DNA of 64,000 nucleotides from Actinomycetes bacterium (GCA_021816935.1 JAKAWR010000003.1:145588-209587), one strand, 5' to 3'; shown: positions 13,471-22,861, counted from the stretch's first letter. Notes: a model not told the origin generated them from the sequence alone. Program-made: numbers and translations.

Positions 13471-15321
13471 AATACCCCGACCCAACGGCATTGGCGCGCA
13501 ACATTCTTCCGGTACCGGGGTGTCCGACCCGGTGGCAGTCGGAACAGCCTGTTCGTCCATGCCGGCACCCTTCGACGAGCCCCCGGGGACCAGCGGCACG
13601 GTGAAAGCAAGCAGTAGACCGAACAGCAGGAGAGCCAGCAAGAGTGGATCGATCGTGAGCATGCCCGATAGCAATTGATCGGCGCCGGGCAGGGTGATGA
13701 ATGCGGCGACCATCGAGAACCAGATGAGTACCGACCTGGTCTTGCCGTACGCCACAGCAAGAAAGCAGATAACGCCCCACGACAGGTACCATGGCTGCAC
13801 AACCGGCCCCAGGAGAACGACGGCCAGGAACGTGATTCCCATCGCCCGCAACATCCCGTCGCCGTTGCGCGCGACGGCGAACCGGGCAAGCTGGCGAATG
13901 CCAACGACAGCCGCCACAAGCATGCCGGCTGCCCGGGTGACACTGAGAACCGTCCGGAGGGCATTGGGCCCGCCTGCCTCATGGATCAGCCATGAGGCCA
14001 GCATGCCGACGCCCGTAGCCGGGGCTACCCAGGAGCGAACCGTGCCGGGCGTGAGCAGGCTGGCGACCCAGCTCCAGCCGAACCCGTTCCAGAGCGTCAG
14101 GACCTCCAGGCTGGCGAAGAGCAGGATGGCGGCGGCAACGATCCTCGAGATGTCTAGGGACGCCATGACGGCACGCCACCATCTGGTAAATCCGGTGCCC
14201 TCGCCGCGGTCACCATCCCCAACCCAGCCGTCCGTCGCAACCACCCTGCCTCGGGAAGCGGCGCTCCGCCTCGCCCACTCGACTGCAATGTAAACCACGC
14301 CCAGCGCAGCCGGCACCTTCACTGCTGTCGCAAGGGTGGTAAAGAGAATTGCGGTTACGAACCTTCCCCGCCGAGCGAACACGACGCCCGCTAGCAGTAG
14401 GCCGAGCATCAGAGCATCGTTATGGGATGCACTTACGAGATCGAACAGGACAATGGGATTCAATACAAGGAGGGCAAACATCTCGCCCTTGTCCCTGCCA
14501 AATGACCGGGCCAGCAGTGGCACGAACGCGGCAATCATACCCACGCCGACCAGGGCCATCAGCCTCACCAGCACTACATTCAGGAGCAGGTGATGCGCCG
14601 AGATCGAGGTCGCCCAGCCGTCCAGAATGAGGAACAGCGGGCCATACGGAGCACCGACGTTGCCCCACAACGGATCCACCAGGGAGGCGTACTGGCTGCC
14701 TCCCAATACAAATGGTCCGTACTGGTACGCGCTTATATGGCGTGTCACCATGTCCCCCTGTGCGACGTATGAGTAGACGTCTCGGGAGAAGAGAGGGGGA
14801 GCAATGAGTAGAGGCACCACCCAGAGAGCGAGGAGGCCTGCCACATAGGCAACGGGAATGCCGGGGCGCCTTACCAGGGTCCTCACCAACCCGTACCAGA
14901 CCCGCATGAACACGACGAGGCCGCCGTAGACCAGAACGATGCTGGCCAGCGAATCGCCTGGAACGTGATTGTAGACGGCAGCCGGCAGTGGCTTGCCCAT
15001 GGGCAGGATGCTACCTGCCGCCGGAACACCGAAAAACCATGCCCCGGGCAATTTCAGGGAGAACGGCGACGACGGGAGGCTGCCGCCAACGCTGATCGCC
15101 GTAACCGCCAGCAACCCAAGAATGGCCGGACGTTTGAGAAGCTGGAAAGGGCTCTGCACGGCGAGGGCATTCGGACCGGGTTCGGCGACAAGCCCCGCAA
15201 AAGGCCAGCGCGACCTGAGGGCCATATCCCAACCATCGATGCGGCTCCAGACCTTGTCGCCCACCTCTGAGATCAGGCTCGTGACGCTACCGAGCGCGCT
15301 TGTGCCGGCGCGAGTCTCCAC
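13441..15321 (-). CDS. mptB: polyprenol-phosphate-mannose-dependent mannosyltransferase (MptA/MptB family)
   Basis: Large integral-membrane GT-C-type glycosyltransferase of about 626 residues with a dozen or so hydrophobic helices. The extracytoplasmic loop FSRDVYSYVAQGDM is the family's catalytic signature (acidic residue and Tyr after the second helix pair); LDGWATSISAHH and LVSASHNDALMLGLLLAG are further MptA/B-like segments. In actinobacteria such enzymes extend the mannan core of lipomannan on the outer membrane face. The GTG at 15321 lies 1 nt from the tRNA-Tyr 3' end; an ATG at 15225 (MALRSRWPF) is a realistic alternative. Its last nine residues (RASADGEVG) are encoded by repeat copy A. 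Confidence 0.8.
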   Translation of the reverse strand: METRAGTSALGSVTSLISEVGDKVWSRIDGWDMALRSRWPFAGLVAEPGPNALAVQSPFQLLKRPAILGLLAVTAISVGGSLPSSPFSLKLPGAWFFGVPAAGSILPMGKPLPAAVYNHVPGDSLASIVLVYGGLVVFMRVWYGLVRTLVRRPGIPVAYVAGLLALWVVPLLIAPPLFSRDVYSYVAQGDMVTRHISAYQYGPFVLGGSQYASLVDPLWGNVGAPYGPLFLILDGWATSISAHHLLLNVVLVRLMALVGVGMIAAFVPLLARSFGRDKGEMFALLVLNPIVLFDLVSASHNDALMLGLLLAGVVFARRGRFVTAILFTTLATAVKVPAALGVVYIAVEWARRSAASRGRVVATDGWVGDGDRGEGTGFTRWWRAVMASLDISRIVAAAILLFASLEVLTLWNGFGWSWVASLLTPGTVRSWVAPATGVGMLASWLIHEAGGPNALRTVLSVTRAAGMLVAAVVGIRQLARFAVARNGDGMLRAMGITFLAVVLLGPVVQPWYLSWGVICFLAVAYGKTRSVLIWFSMVAAFITLPGADQLLSGMLTIDPLLLALLLFGLLLAFTVPLVPGGSSKGAGMDEQAVPTATGSDTPVPEECCAPMPLGRGIRASADGEVG

Positions 15322-15322
15322 G

Positions 15323-15404
15323 TGGGCCGGGACGGATTCGAACCGCCGTAGGCTGCGCCGGCAGATTTACAGTCTGCTCCTTTTGTCCACTCAGGCACCG
15401 ACCC
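15323..15404 (-). tRNA. tRNA-Tyr (GTA)
   Basis: 82-nt class II tRNA: acceptor GGGTCGG/CCGGCCC, anticodon loop CTGTAAA, long variable arm (CGGCGCAGCCTAC), T loop TTCGAAT, discriminator A. The mptB-like frame begins immediately after its 3' end. Confidence 0.94.
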
Positions 15405-15492
15405 AGGGTAATGATAGCGCAGAGAAACACACGGAGAACGGCGGCGCCGTACACGGCCGCGATGGGTCCCCCGCCACCGGTATGATTGTCCC

Positions 15493-15981
15493 GTGCCGAC
15501 TTTCGACGTGGTTTCAGAGGTGGATTTCCAGGAAGTACGCAACGCCGTCGATCAGGCAAACCGGGAGGCATCGACGCGGTTCGACTTCAAGGGGACCGAT
15601 TCCCGGATAGAACTATCCGGTAACGAGCTGACCATCTTCTCCTCGACCGATGACCGGCTGAAAGCGCTGCAGCAGGTGATGGAAGAGAAATTGGTGCGAA
15701 GGAAGGTCTCACTGAAGGCCCTCGACCCCGGAAAAGTCGAGGAGGCAGCGAAAGGAACGGTGCGCCTCCACATCACGATCCGCGCAGGTCTCGAGGCCGA
15801 CCACGCCAAACGGGTAGGTAGGATCGTCAAGGACATGGGGCTCAAGGGTGTATCGACACAGCACCAGGGGAACGACGTACGGGTCAGCGGGAAGAAGCGA
15901 GACGACCTGCAGGCCGTGATCGCCGAACTAAAGGAGGCAGATCTCGGGATCCCTCTGCAGTTCACGAACTTCCGAGATTGA
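15493..15981 (+). CDS. YajQ-family nucleotide-binding protein
   Basis: 162-residue YajQ/UPF0234 protein with two ferredoxin-like domains. Signatures are TFDVVSEVDFQEVRNAVDQA, RFDFKGT, and the C-terminal KDMGLKGVSTQHQGNDVRVS and KKRDDLQAVIAEL. Family members bind tRNA or nucleotides and some bind cyclic di-GMP as transcription co-regulators; which applies here is unknown. GTG start 15493. Monocistronic, convergent with the GtrA-like gene. Confidence 0.93.
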   Translation: MPTFDVVSEVDFQEVRNAVDQANREASTRFDFKGTDSRIELSGNELTIFSSTDDRLKALQQVMEEKLVRRKVSLKALDPGKVEEAAKGTVRLHITIRAGLEADHAKRVGRIVKDMGLKGVSTQHQGNDVRVSGKKRDDLQAVIAELKEADLGIPLQFTNFRD

Positions 15982-16007
15982 TCGGACCGGCAAACCGCGG
16001 GAACCCC

Positions 16008-16040
16008 GGAACCCCAGCACGGGTTGTCAGTCGGGGTTCC
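16008..16040. terminator. candidate terminator hairpin after yajQ
   Basis: GGAACCCC (16008-16015) and GGGGTTCC (16033-16040) can pair between the convergent yajQ and GtrA-like genes. No T-run follows, and the right arm lies in the GtrA-like 3' end. Confidence 0.35.
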
Positions 16041-16815
16041 TCTCGCGAAAGAAGGCGTCGAGAGCATCACCGGCCTCTCCGTGTCCGTGCCGCCTGGCAT
16101 GCTTGCCCCTGCGATAACCTCCCCTGACCGCATTTGCCAACCCGCGCCACTTGCTTCCCGAACCGGACCCGACAGGGGTGGACCCGTTCCCGTGCCCGGT
16201 GGTGCCCACGTCGACATGGCCGAGGTCCGCAAATCTCGCCGGTTCTGTCAGTTCGCCACCTTCTCTACCTGTCTCCGCCCGCGGAGCAGGGTCATCCGCC
16301 GTTTCGCAGGCTTCTTCCACGTCGGCGGCCCCGCTGCCGGACAGCGCCGCAACGTGGGGTGCGTGACGGAATATCAGGTTGTTGAGCGTGAACTTGGCGA
16401 CCCAGAGGACGCCATAGGTCGCAACGTTCGCGCCCTCGACGACGACAGTGGTCTCGAAGTGGGCGTAGTGGTGATGGGAGGCCCAACGCGAGGCCGCCCA
16501 CACCACGCCGATCGAAACGAAAAGACTCCCGAACGACAGGGCCCAGAACGGCAGGATCTCCTTCATCACGTGGGACCTTCCCGTCTTTCCCCACGCCCAG
16601 GCCCTATTCAGGTAGTACGAGGGCACCGTGGCCACTGCGTTCGCAAAGATATTCGACCAGACCGGCGACCAGACCTTGTAGACCCCGAATACGAGGGTAA
16701 ACGTGACGAACCACACCGCGGTGGAAATGACGGAAACCGCGGCATACCTGACCACTTTTCGAACGGGCGGTCTCTCATACATCTCCAGCGCACGGCGCCA
16801 GAGCGACTTGAGCAT
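16027..16815 (-). CDS. GtrA-like membrane protein
   Basis: 262 residues. The N-terminal about 150 residues form a four-helix GtrA/DPMS_TM domain (VRYAAVSVISTAVWFVTFTL, PSYYLNRAWAWGK, and VAKFTLNNLIFRHAP at the last helix). GtrA-type proteins are thought to move or help use polyprenyl-phosphate-linked sugars in cell-surface glycosylation, which fits the MptB-like gene close by. A poorly conserved hydrophilic tail of about 100 residues, rich in Gly, His and Arg, follows. I start at ATG 16815 (GTG 16818 possible); the frame is open far upstream but non-homologous. Confidence 0.82.
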   Translation of the reverse strand: MLKSLWRRALEMYERPPVRKVVRYAAVSVISTAVWFVTFTLVFGVYKVWSPVWSNIFANAVATVPSYYLNRAWAWGKTGRSHVMKEILPFWALSFGSLFVSIGVVWAASRWASHHHYAHFETTVVVEGANVATYGVLWVAKFTLNNLIFRHAPHVAALSGSGAADVEEACETADDPAPRAETGREGGELTEPARFADLGHVDVGTTGHGNGSTPVGSGSGSKWRGLANAVRGGYRRGKHARRHGHGEAGDALDAFFRERNPD

Positions 16816-17014
16816 CACAAAGACGTTAACACGATTGCCCTCATGGCAACAGTTTCGGCACCCGTCGACAGGTCCTCGCGTGCGTGCCGGATCACCTGCT
16901 TCGGTCAGCCGAAACGCTTCCACACCCCCAACTGTCACGATCCCCCAGACGCGCCCGGCACGCCTCGCTACTGGCAATGTGACTGGTGGATGCCGTACCG
17001 CTATCCTGTTCATC

Positions 17015-17863
17015 GTGACCACGCCACTCGACGGACTTCTGAAGCTCCTCGACATCGAACAGATCGAGGTGAACATTTTTCGCGGGGCCAACCCCCACGA
17101 TGACCGCAAGAGACTCTTCGGCGGCCAAGTCGCAGCCCAAGCCCTCATGGCGGCCGGCAGGACGGTGACGAAGGGAAGGGTCCACTCGCTGCACTCGTAC
17201 TTCTTGCTCCCCGGTGACCCGGAGATCCCGGTGCTGTACGAAGTCGACCGCATCCGGGACGGCAAGTCCTTCACCACGCGCCGGGTGATCGCTATCCAGC
17301 ACGGCCGCGCCATTTTCAACCTGCAGGCCTCGTTTCACGAGGACGAGCCAAGCGCGATCGAGCACCACGGCCGGATGCCTCAGGTGCCGCCCCCGGAAGA
17401 CCTGCTCCCGCTTGCCGAACGCATCAGGCAGGAGGGTAGCGAGGAGCTCAACAAGAGCTGGCTTGCACGGCCCTTCGCCGTCGAGCACCGCTACGTGGGC
17501 GTACTACCCTGGTTCGAGGCTCACAGCGTGGAACCGGTGCAGAACGTCTGGGTGAAAGCGGCGGGCACCCTGCCGGACAACCGATTGCTGCACGCCTGCG
17601 TAATTGCGTTCGCATCCGATCTGGCGCTGCTTCCTACGGCGCTCCTGCCGCACAACGTAGAGTGGTCCCGCGTCATGCTGGCCACCATCGATCATTGCAT
17701 GTGGTTCCACCGACCGGTCAAGGCAGACGAATGGCTGCTGTACACCATGGACAGCCCGAGTGCCTACGGGTCCAGGGGGCTGACTCGGGGGATGCTCTTC
17801 GACCGGGAAGGCACCCTGCTCATCTCGCTCGTCCAAGAGGGACTCACCAGGCTTCTGAGCTGA
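17015..17863 (+). CDS. tesB: acyl-CoA thioesterase II (TesB type)
   Basis: 282-residue double-hotdog thioesterase hydrolysing acyl-CoA. Conserved segments: RLFGGQVAAQALMAAGRTV (N-terminal hotdog with catalytic-region Gln), LHSYFLLPGDPEIPVLYEVD, and in the second hotdog ATIDHCMWFHRPVKADEWLL with the active-site Asp, and SPSAYGSRGLTRGMLF. GTG start at 17015 gives the family N terminus (LDGLLKLLDIEQIEVNIFRG); the reading frame is open upstream but antisense to the GtrA-like gene. Convergent with gltA. Confidence 0.93.
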   Translation: MTTPLDGLLKLLDIEQIEVNIFRGANPHDDRKRLFGGQVAAQALMAAGRTVTKGRVHSLHSYFLLPGDPEIPVLYEVDRIRDGKSFTTRRVIAIQHGRAIFNLQASFHEDEPSAIEHHGRMPQVPPPEDLLPLAERIRQEGSEELNKSWLARPFAVEHRYVGVLPWFEAHSVEPVQNVWVKAAGTLPDNRLLHACVIAFASDLALLPTALLPHNVEWSRVMLATIDHCMWFHRPVKADEWLLYTMDSPSAYGSRGLTRGMLFDREGTLLISLVQEGLTRLLS

Positions 17864-17872
17864 CCGCTGCGC

Positions 17873-17907
17873 CCGGCCACTGCTCGGCACTGCCGGGCAG
17901 TGGCCGG
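17873..17907. terminator. bidirectional hairpin between tesB and gltA
   Basis: CCGGCCACTGC (17873-17883) pairs perfectly with GCAGTGGCCGG (17897-17907) around a 13-nt loop. It is placed between the stops of two convergent genes. No U tract, as is common in GC-rich actinobacteria. Confidence 0.6.
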
Positions 17908-17918
17908 TGGCAACCCGG

Positions 17919-19187
17919 CTACCGACGCTCTATTGGCACGTAGTCGCGCTGGTCGGGTCCGATGTAAATCTGCCTCGGCCTAGCGATCTTCTGGTCCTGG
18001 TCAAGCATCTCCTGCCAGTGCGACAGCCACCCGGACATCCGTGGAATGGCGAAGAGGACGGGGAACATCTCCATCGGGAAGCTCATCGCCTGGTAGATCA
18101 GCCCGGTGTAGAAGTCGACATTCGGGTAGAGCCTTCTCGAAATGAAGTACTCGTCACTCAACGCCACCTCCTCGAGCTTCAACGCTATGTCGAGAAGCGG
18201 GTTCTTGCCGGTCACCTCGAAAACATCGTACGCGGCTTTCTTGATGATCTTCGCCCTTGGATCGTAGGTCTTGTAAACCCTGTGGCCGAATCCCTGCAGA
18301 AGGGCGTCGCCGTGCTTCACCCCGTCGATGAAGGCGTTGACGTTGTCCATCGAACCGATCCTCTCGAGCATCCTGATCACCGCCTCGTTTGCGCCGCCGT
18401 GGCGCGGCCCGTAGAGGGCGGCTGTGGCCGCCGACGCAGCTATATAAGGATCGGGGTGCGATGAACCTACGATCCGCATGGAAGTCGTAGAACAGTTCTG
18501 CTCGTGATCGGCATGCAAGATGAAGAGGATGTCGAGAGCCCGTACGAGCGCGGGGTTGGCGTCGAACCGGGGCTCGGCTGTCTTCCACATCATGGAAAGG
18601 AAGTTGGAGACAAAGTCGAGCGAATTGTCCGGGTAGACGAACGGCATCCCAACGCTGAATCGGTACGCTGCTGCAGCAAGGGTCGGCATCTTCGCGATCA
18701 AGCGAACGACCTGCTTGTGACGCGACTCCGCGTTCGTAATTTCCTTCGCATCGAGATAGAACGTGGACAGCGCAGCCACGGCGGAGACGAGTATGCCCAT
18801 CGGGTGCGCATCGTAGTGGAAGCCCTCCAAGAACCTCTTCCTCACGTTCTCATGGATAAAAGTGTGGTAGGTGATCTCGTGAACCCACTCTTCCAGCTGC
18901 GCAGCCGTCGGAAGTTCGCCGTAAAGGAGGAGGTAGGCTACCTCCAGGTACGTGGATTTCTCGGCAAGCTGCTCGATCGGATAGCCCCGGTAGCGCAAGA
19001 TCCCCGCCTCCCCGTCCAGGAACGTGACAGCACTTTCCGCCGGTGCGGTGCACATGAATCCCGGATCGTAAAACCAGATCCCCGGTAGCAATTTCCGCCA
19101 GTCAGCCGACGACACGCCGCTGTTGATGATCGGGATCTCTATCGAATCGCCGGTCCTGTTGTCTGTGATGGTAATGCTCTCTGACAT
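17919..19187 (-). CDS. gltA: citrate synthase
   Basis: Type II (hexameric-type) citrate synthase of 422 residues: oxaloacetate + acetyl-CoA to citrate, entry to the TCA cycle. Conserved parts are GEAGILRYRGYPIEQLAE, the active-site histidine regions ILHADHEQNCSTTSMR and GPRHGGANEAV, GFGHRVYKTYDPRA and the C-terminal RPRQIYIGPDQRDYVPIERR. ATG 19187 is preceded by a strong AAGGAGG. A good promoter lies about 150 bp upstream, so it is probably monocistronic. Confidence 0.97.
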   Translation of the reverse strand: MSESITITDNRTGDSIEIPIINSGVSSADWRKLLPGIWFYDPGFMCTAPAESAVTFLDGEAGILRYRGYPIEQLAEKSTYLEVAYLLLYGELPTAAQLEEWVHEITYHTFIHENVRKRFLEGFHYDAHPMGILVSAVAALSTFYLDAKEITNAESRHKQVVRLIAKMPTLAAAAYRFSVGMPFVYPDNSLDFVSNFLSMMWKTAEPRFDANPALVRALDILFILHADHEQNCSTTSMRIVGSSHPDPYIAASAATAALYGPRHGGANEAVIRMLERIGSMDNVNAFIDGVKHGDALLQGFGHRVYKTYDPRAKIIKKAAYDVFEVTGKNPLLDIALKLEEVALSDEYFISRRLYPNVDFYTGLIYQAMSFPMEMFPVLFAIPRMSGWLSHWQEMLDQDQKIARPRQIYIGPDQRDYVPIERR

Positions 19188-19337
19188 CCAGATCGCCTCC
19201 TTGAGGGGTTGCCCTGCAACCTCCTGGCCAGTTTCTCTGCTGACATCTCCGGCCCGGCACCGCCCCGGCCGCTACGACAATACCTCTCGATCGGGCCGAC
19301 GATGTCGACCCGGTCCGGAGAACCGATCCCACAACTT

Positions 19338-19366
19338 ATTCTAGTACGCACGTCCCACGACGCCAA
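19338..19366 (-). promoter_or_regulatory. gltA promoter
   Basis: Minus strand: TTGGCG (19361-19366), 17-bp spacer, TAGAAT (19338-19343). Four of six and five of six consensus matches. The predicted 5' UTR is about 140 nt. Confidence 0.55.
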
Positions 19367-19395
19367 TTCGCCGTGGGCGCACCCGTTGGAAACGA

Positions 19396-19423
19396 GCCCG
19401 AGATCCCTATCCGTTGAGGCTCT
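19396..19423. repeat. inverted-end repeat, half copy B
   Basis: GCCCGAGATCCCTATCCGTT followed by GAGGCTCT matches the right end of copies A and C. Only one end is recognisable. It begins 8 bp beyond the stop of the minus-strand gene at 19432. Confidence 0.75.
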
Positions 19424-19431
19424 GGACCCGG

Positions 19432-20868
19432 TCAGCCATCGGCCACAGTGAATGACACCGACGCCGACGCCGGCGGGGTGGAAGTCGCGACCGAGACGCT
19501 CAGGGTGTAGGACCTGGGCACCGTCACGGCAAACGCCTTGAAGGAGAGCGCCACCGATTGCCCGGGTTCGAGCCTTACCACGGGATCGGCCCTCTTGATC
19601 GCCATGTCCCTGCCGGCAGCATGCACCGGACCCGTCCCGCCGACCATTTGAACTGCGGCGACGAGCGATCGGATCTCGGTGTTGCCGGTGTCGGCCACAA
19701 CCAGCGTAAGAGCGATCCGGGAGGTGGGGATCAGGATGAACGCTCCCGGGGAGGACGAGGGCAATGGCGCCGGTGTGATGTCGTAAGAAGTGATGCCGGC
19801 ACCGGGCCTCGCTGCGAGACCCGTTGACACGGCGGCTGCGGCGATCGCGCCGTCGAGATACGCCTCAGTCCAGATGCGAGGGACAGGAGGAGGAGATGGG
19901 TTTGTGGTGGAGGGGGTGGAGGGGGTGGAGGGGGTGGCATACGCCGCGAGGGCAGCCGTGCCGGTGAGCGGGGTGGTGGTAGGCGACGGCGTAGAGGTGG
20001 TCGTGGTAGGCGACGGCGACGTGGTCGTGGACGGGGCGGGTGCCGGAGGCGGGGTTGTCGACGTGGTCGTAGGCGGCGGGGTTGTCGTCGAGGTCGTGGT
20101 AGACGACGGCGTAGAGGTGGTCGTGGTAGGCGGCGGCGACGTAGTCGTGGACGGCAAGCGTTTCGTGGTGGGATGCTGGCGAGGCCCAGGCGGCGGCGAA
20201 AGGCCCGGCCCCTCTGCATCCACCCATCCCGACACCGGAAGCCTGGCTCGGCCCGGTGCGCGTCGCAACTTCGAGGCGCAACGGTTCCACATGTGGTCCG
20301 ATGCCGTCACGAGCATCACGGCCTCATTCAACCGGGAAAGAACGGACGTCACGGGTTCGGTACTCTGGCCCGTTGGCCCGCCGAGCACTGCGGAAAAAGC
20401 CCCCTGCACAAGGGAGACTGCCGAGCGACGGTCCGTCAGCGCCGCAATACAGGTCTTCCCGATCTCCCCGGGCGGCCAGGGCGGCCCAAGACTGTTCGCT
20501 GCTGCGGCCTCTGCCGCTGCCTCTGTCAGGTCACTTTGTAGTCCTTGCATGAAGGCCACTCGCTGGAGAGATGGCGCCTTCGACACGTTCTCGGCAAGGT
20601 CGCGAGCCGTCGCGTTCGACTGCAGAGCCACATTCTGCATCATCGCAGAGAAGCTGAGATCGATGGAAGTGGCGTAGGGACCGGGCCTGCCCGCAACTAC
20701 CGCCAACCCGCCTGCACAGACGGCGACCACCGCAAGCAATAGAAGTGCGACGAGTGCGGTGCCCTTCCTCCGTTTGACAAAGGCAGCCAGCCGGTGACCG
20801 GTTCCCCGCCGTATCGGATACCTCCCAGGTACGACGAAGCTGGTGCGCCTGCGTGGAGTCATCGCCAA
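19432..20868 (-). CDS. membrane-anchored or secreted Thr/Pro-rich protein, unknown function
   Basis: 478 residues, no recognised family. A basic N terminus is followed by one transmembrane helix (ALVALLLLAVVAVCAGGLAV, about residues 39-60), an Ala-rich helical domain to about residue 215 with Cys residues (KTCIAAL, WNRCASK), a long low-complexity Thr/Pro/Ser linker (about 235-325), and a C-terminal beta-rich region (ILIPTSRIALTLVVADTGNT, VVRLEPGQSVALSFKAFAV, YTLSVSV) resembling an Ig-like or CARDB-type fold. Topology suggests a cell-surface protein anchored by its N terminus with a flexible stalk. ATG 20868; single gene, divergent from the LCP gene. Confidence 0.7.
   Translation of the reverse strand: MAMTPRRRTSFVVPGRYPIRRGTGHRLAAFVKRRKGTALVALLLLAVVAVCAGGLAVVAGRPGPYATSIDLSFSAMMQNVALQSNATARDLAENVSKAPSLQRVAFMQGLQSDLTEAAAEAAAANSLGPPWPPGEIGKTCIAALTDRRSAVSLVQGAFSAVLGGPTGQSTEPVTSVLSRLNEAVMLVTASDHMWNRCASKLRRAPGRARLPVSGWVDAEGPGLSPPPGPRQHPTTKRLPSTTTSPPPTTTTSTPSSTTTSTTTPPPTTTSTTPPPAPAPSTTTSPSPTTTTSTPSPTTTPLTGTAALAAYATPSTPSTPSTTNPSPPPVPRIWTEAYLDGAIAAAAVSTGLAARPGAGITSYDITPAPLPSSSPGAFILIPTSRIALTLVVADTGNTEIRSLVAAVQMVGGTGPVHAAGRDMAIKRADPVVRLEPGQSVALSFKAFAVTVPRSYTLSVSVATSTPPASASVSFTVADG
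19907..20160. repeat. low-complexity tandem repeats in the Thr/Pro linker
   Basis: Three exact 9-bp units GGTGGAGGG (19907-19933) and several longer imperfect GTAGAGGTGGTCGTGGTAGG-type units up to about 20160. They encode Ser-Thr-Pro and Thr-Thr-Ser-Pro repeats and are strongly strand-asymmetric (G/T-rich on the plus strand). Confidence 0.8.
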
Positions 20869-21028
20869 ACCTCGGGTTCTGTCACAGGGAACACATTAGA
20901 CCGGTGCTACCTCATCGGCGCTTCCGTCCCAGGCCCGATACGTGTTTTCCTCATCAGGAATCCGCTTCGCAATACAGGCAGTGAAGGCGCCCTTCCAGAG
21001 CTGCCCCCGTGAGGTAAGATCGGTAACC

Positions 21029-22777
21029 GTGTCTCAGACCCAACCCCCGCCCGATGGCCCGCGCGGCGAGGGTCGCCACCTGCGCTCCGGAAACTCGCCG
21101 TCTAGTCGCAGAGCCGCGCCCTCGGGAGGACCGGGGAGCACTCGGAAGCGGCGGCGCTGGAGACGCAGGCTGCTGCGCCTTTCGATCACCTTTGTAGCAC
21201 TCCTGCTCGTCGTCGCTGGCTTGGGGCTGGGGTACTACGAGTACAGGAACGGCCAACTCCATCATGTCGTGGTGCGCCATCTGCATCACCAGGCCCCCGG
21301 CCGACCCGAGAACATCCTCATGATCGGAAGCAACTCCCGGTGCGCCCTCAATGGCAAGCAGGCGAGCCAGTTCGGCACGTGCAGCGAGGTCGGCGGAGCC
21401 CGCAGCGACGTCACAATGCTTCTCCATCTCGATCCGGTGCACCACACCGCTGCCGTACTGTCCATCCCCCGCGACCTTTTCCTGCCGATTCCGGGCAAGG
21501 CCGACGCCAACCGGGTTGACGACGCCCTGAACGCTGGACCGTCGCAGCTTGTTCAGACCATCGAGGCCGATCTCGGGATCCCCATCAACCACTTCATCGA
21601 ACTGAATTTCGACACGTTCCAAGGGGTTGTGAACGTTCTCGGCGGAGTCAGCATGTACTTCCCCGACCCACTGAAAGACTCGTACTCCAACCTGAACATC
21701 ACGACCACCGGCTGCCAGCACCTCAATGGCACCCAGGCCCTGGCCGTGGTCCGCGCACGCCACCTCCAGTACTTTCAGAACGGCACGTGGAATTACGACC
21801 CGACCGGCGACATCGGGAGGATCTCACGGGATCACGAGTTTCTCCGCATCCTGGCCACGGCGGTCAAGAAGTCCGGCTTGGGCAATCCGCTGAGGGACAA
21901 CGCTCTGGTGGGCTCGGTCCTGCCCGATCTCACCGTCGACAGCGGGATGAGCCTGAAGGACCTCGCGTCTCTCGCCTTGACCTACCATTCACTGAACCCC
22001 AACAAGGTTCCCACCAACACCCTGCCCGTTATCAACCGGGCCACCACCTACTACTACAACGGTGCCAACTACGGCACAGTCGTCATGCCCTACCAACCGC
22101 AGGACAGCCAGGCCATCAACAGCTTCCTCGGCACCCCTGACCCGGCCGGGAGCAACGTCACCCCCGGCAGCGTGACCGTCGCCGTCGAAAACGGCAGCGG
22201 GACGCCGGGACAGGCCGGCTCGACATCCTCGGCCCTGCAGGCCCTCGGCTACGACGTCGTGGGGACCGGCAATACGTCTCCCGTCTCCACCTTTGCCGAG
22301 ACAACGGTCTACTACGCGCCAGGCAAGATGGCGGATGCTCAGAGCGTGATGAACAACCTATCCGGCGTCGCAGCTATGGGGCAGGGACCGACGATCGACG
22401 GTTCCGACGTCACAGTGGTAACGGGCTCCTTCTTCCAGGTAGCGAGCCCGCAGGCCTCGACTACCTCGACAAGCACGGGCAGCTCTGCATCTTCCGGATC
22501 CTCCTCAGGGTCCGCGCCGTCGTCGTCACCTGTCACCTCGAGCTCGTCGACCGTATCAACCAGCTCGAACGGCTCTACGAGCTCTTCGAGTTCCACCGGG
22601 TCCGGAAGCTCGGCTACCACCTCGGGAACGGCCCCCGCCGCTGGTGCGCCGACCTCAACCGGACCCGCCAGCAACTGGGTTCCGGTGCCCGGTCTCTCTT
22701 CATCGGAGTACTCCCTCATAACCACGACCCACCAGATCCCCTCCTACGACCCGAGAGCCTGCCCCGCGTCGGGGTAA
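21029..22777 (+). CDS. LCP (LytR-CpsA-Psr) family cell-wall glycopolymer ligase
   Basis: 582 residues. Cytoplasmic basic N terminus, one transmembrane helix (ITFVALLLVVAGLGLGYY), then the LCP domain: NILMIGSNSR, GGARSDVTMLLHLDP, AAVLSIPRDLFLPIP and ALAVVRARHLQYF contain the Arg and Asp residues that bind polyprenyl-pyrophosphate. A LytR_C-like domain (SVTVAVENGSGTPGQAGSTS, ALGYDVVG) and a Ser/Thr-rich tail follow. LCP proteins attach arabinogalactan, teichoic acid or similar polymers to peptidoglycan at the outer membrane face. The GTG at 21029 is preceded by GAGGTAAG; upstream in-frame codons lack homology. Confidence 0.88.
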   Translation: MSQTQPPPDGPRGEGRHLRSGNSPSSRRAAPSGGPGSTRKRRRWRRRLLRLSITFVALLLVVAGLGLGYYEYRNGQLHHVVVRHLHHQAPGRPENILMIGSNSRCALNGKQASQFGTCSEVGGARSDVTMLLHLDPVHHTAAVLSIPRDLFLPIPGKADANRVDDALNAGPSQLVQTIEADLGIPINHFIELNFDTFQGVVNVLGGVSMYFPDPLKDSYSNLNITTTGCQHLNGTQALAVVRARHLQYFQNGTWNYDPTGDIGRISRDHEFLRILATAVKKSGLGNPLRDNALVGSVLPDLTVDSGMSLKDLASLALTYHSLNPNKVPTNTLPVINRATTYYYNGANYGTVVMPYQPQDSQAINSFLGTPDPAGSNVTPGSVTVAVENGSGTPGQAGSTSSALQALGYDVVGTGNTSPVSTFAETTVYYAPGKMADAQSVMNNLSGVAAMGQGPTIDGSDVTVVTGSFFQVASPQASTTSTSTGSSASSGSSSGSAPSSSPVTSSSSTVSTSSNGSTSSSSSTGSGSSATTSGTAPAAGAPTSTGPASNWVPVPGLSSSEYSLITTTHQIPSYDPRACPASG

Positions 22778-22861
22778 TCGATCTCGCCCAGGGTCTGCTC
22801 GCCTCAGCGGCAGGCCGATTTGGACCGGGGGGCAGACCTGCCACTAAGCTCTGCGGTAAGT

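Noticed and set aside
16816-17319. N-terminal extension of the GtrA-like protein to 430 residues
   Set aside because: It runs antisense through the start of the thioesterase gene and has no homology; the membrane domain begins near 16815.
19907-20160. CRISPR-like array in the G/T-rich repeats
   Set aside because: Units are 9 to about 30 bp without unique spacers, are in frame and encode a Thr/Pro linker; no cas genes.
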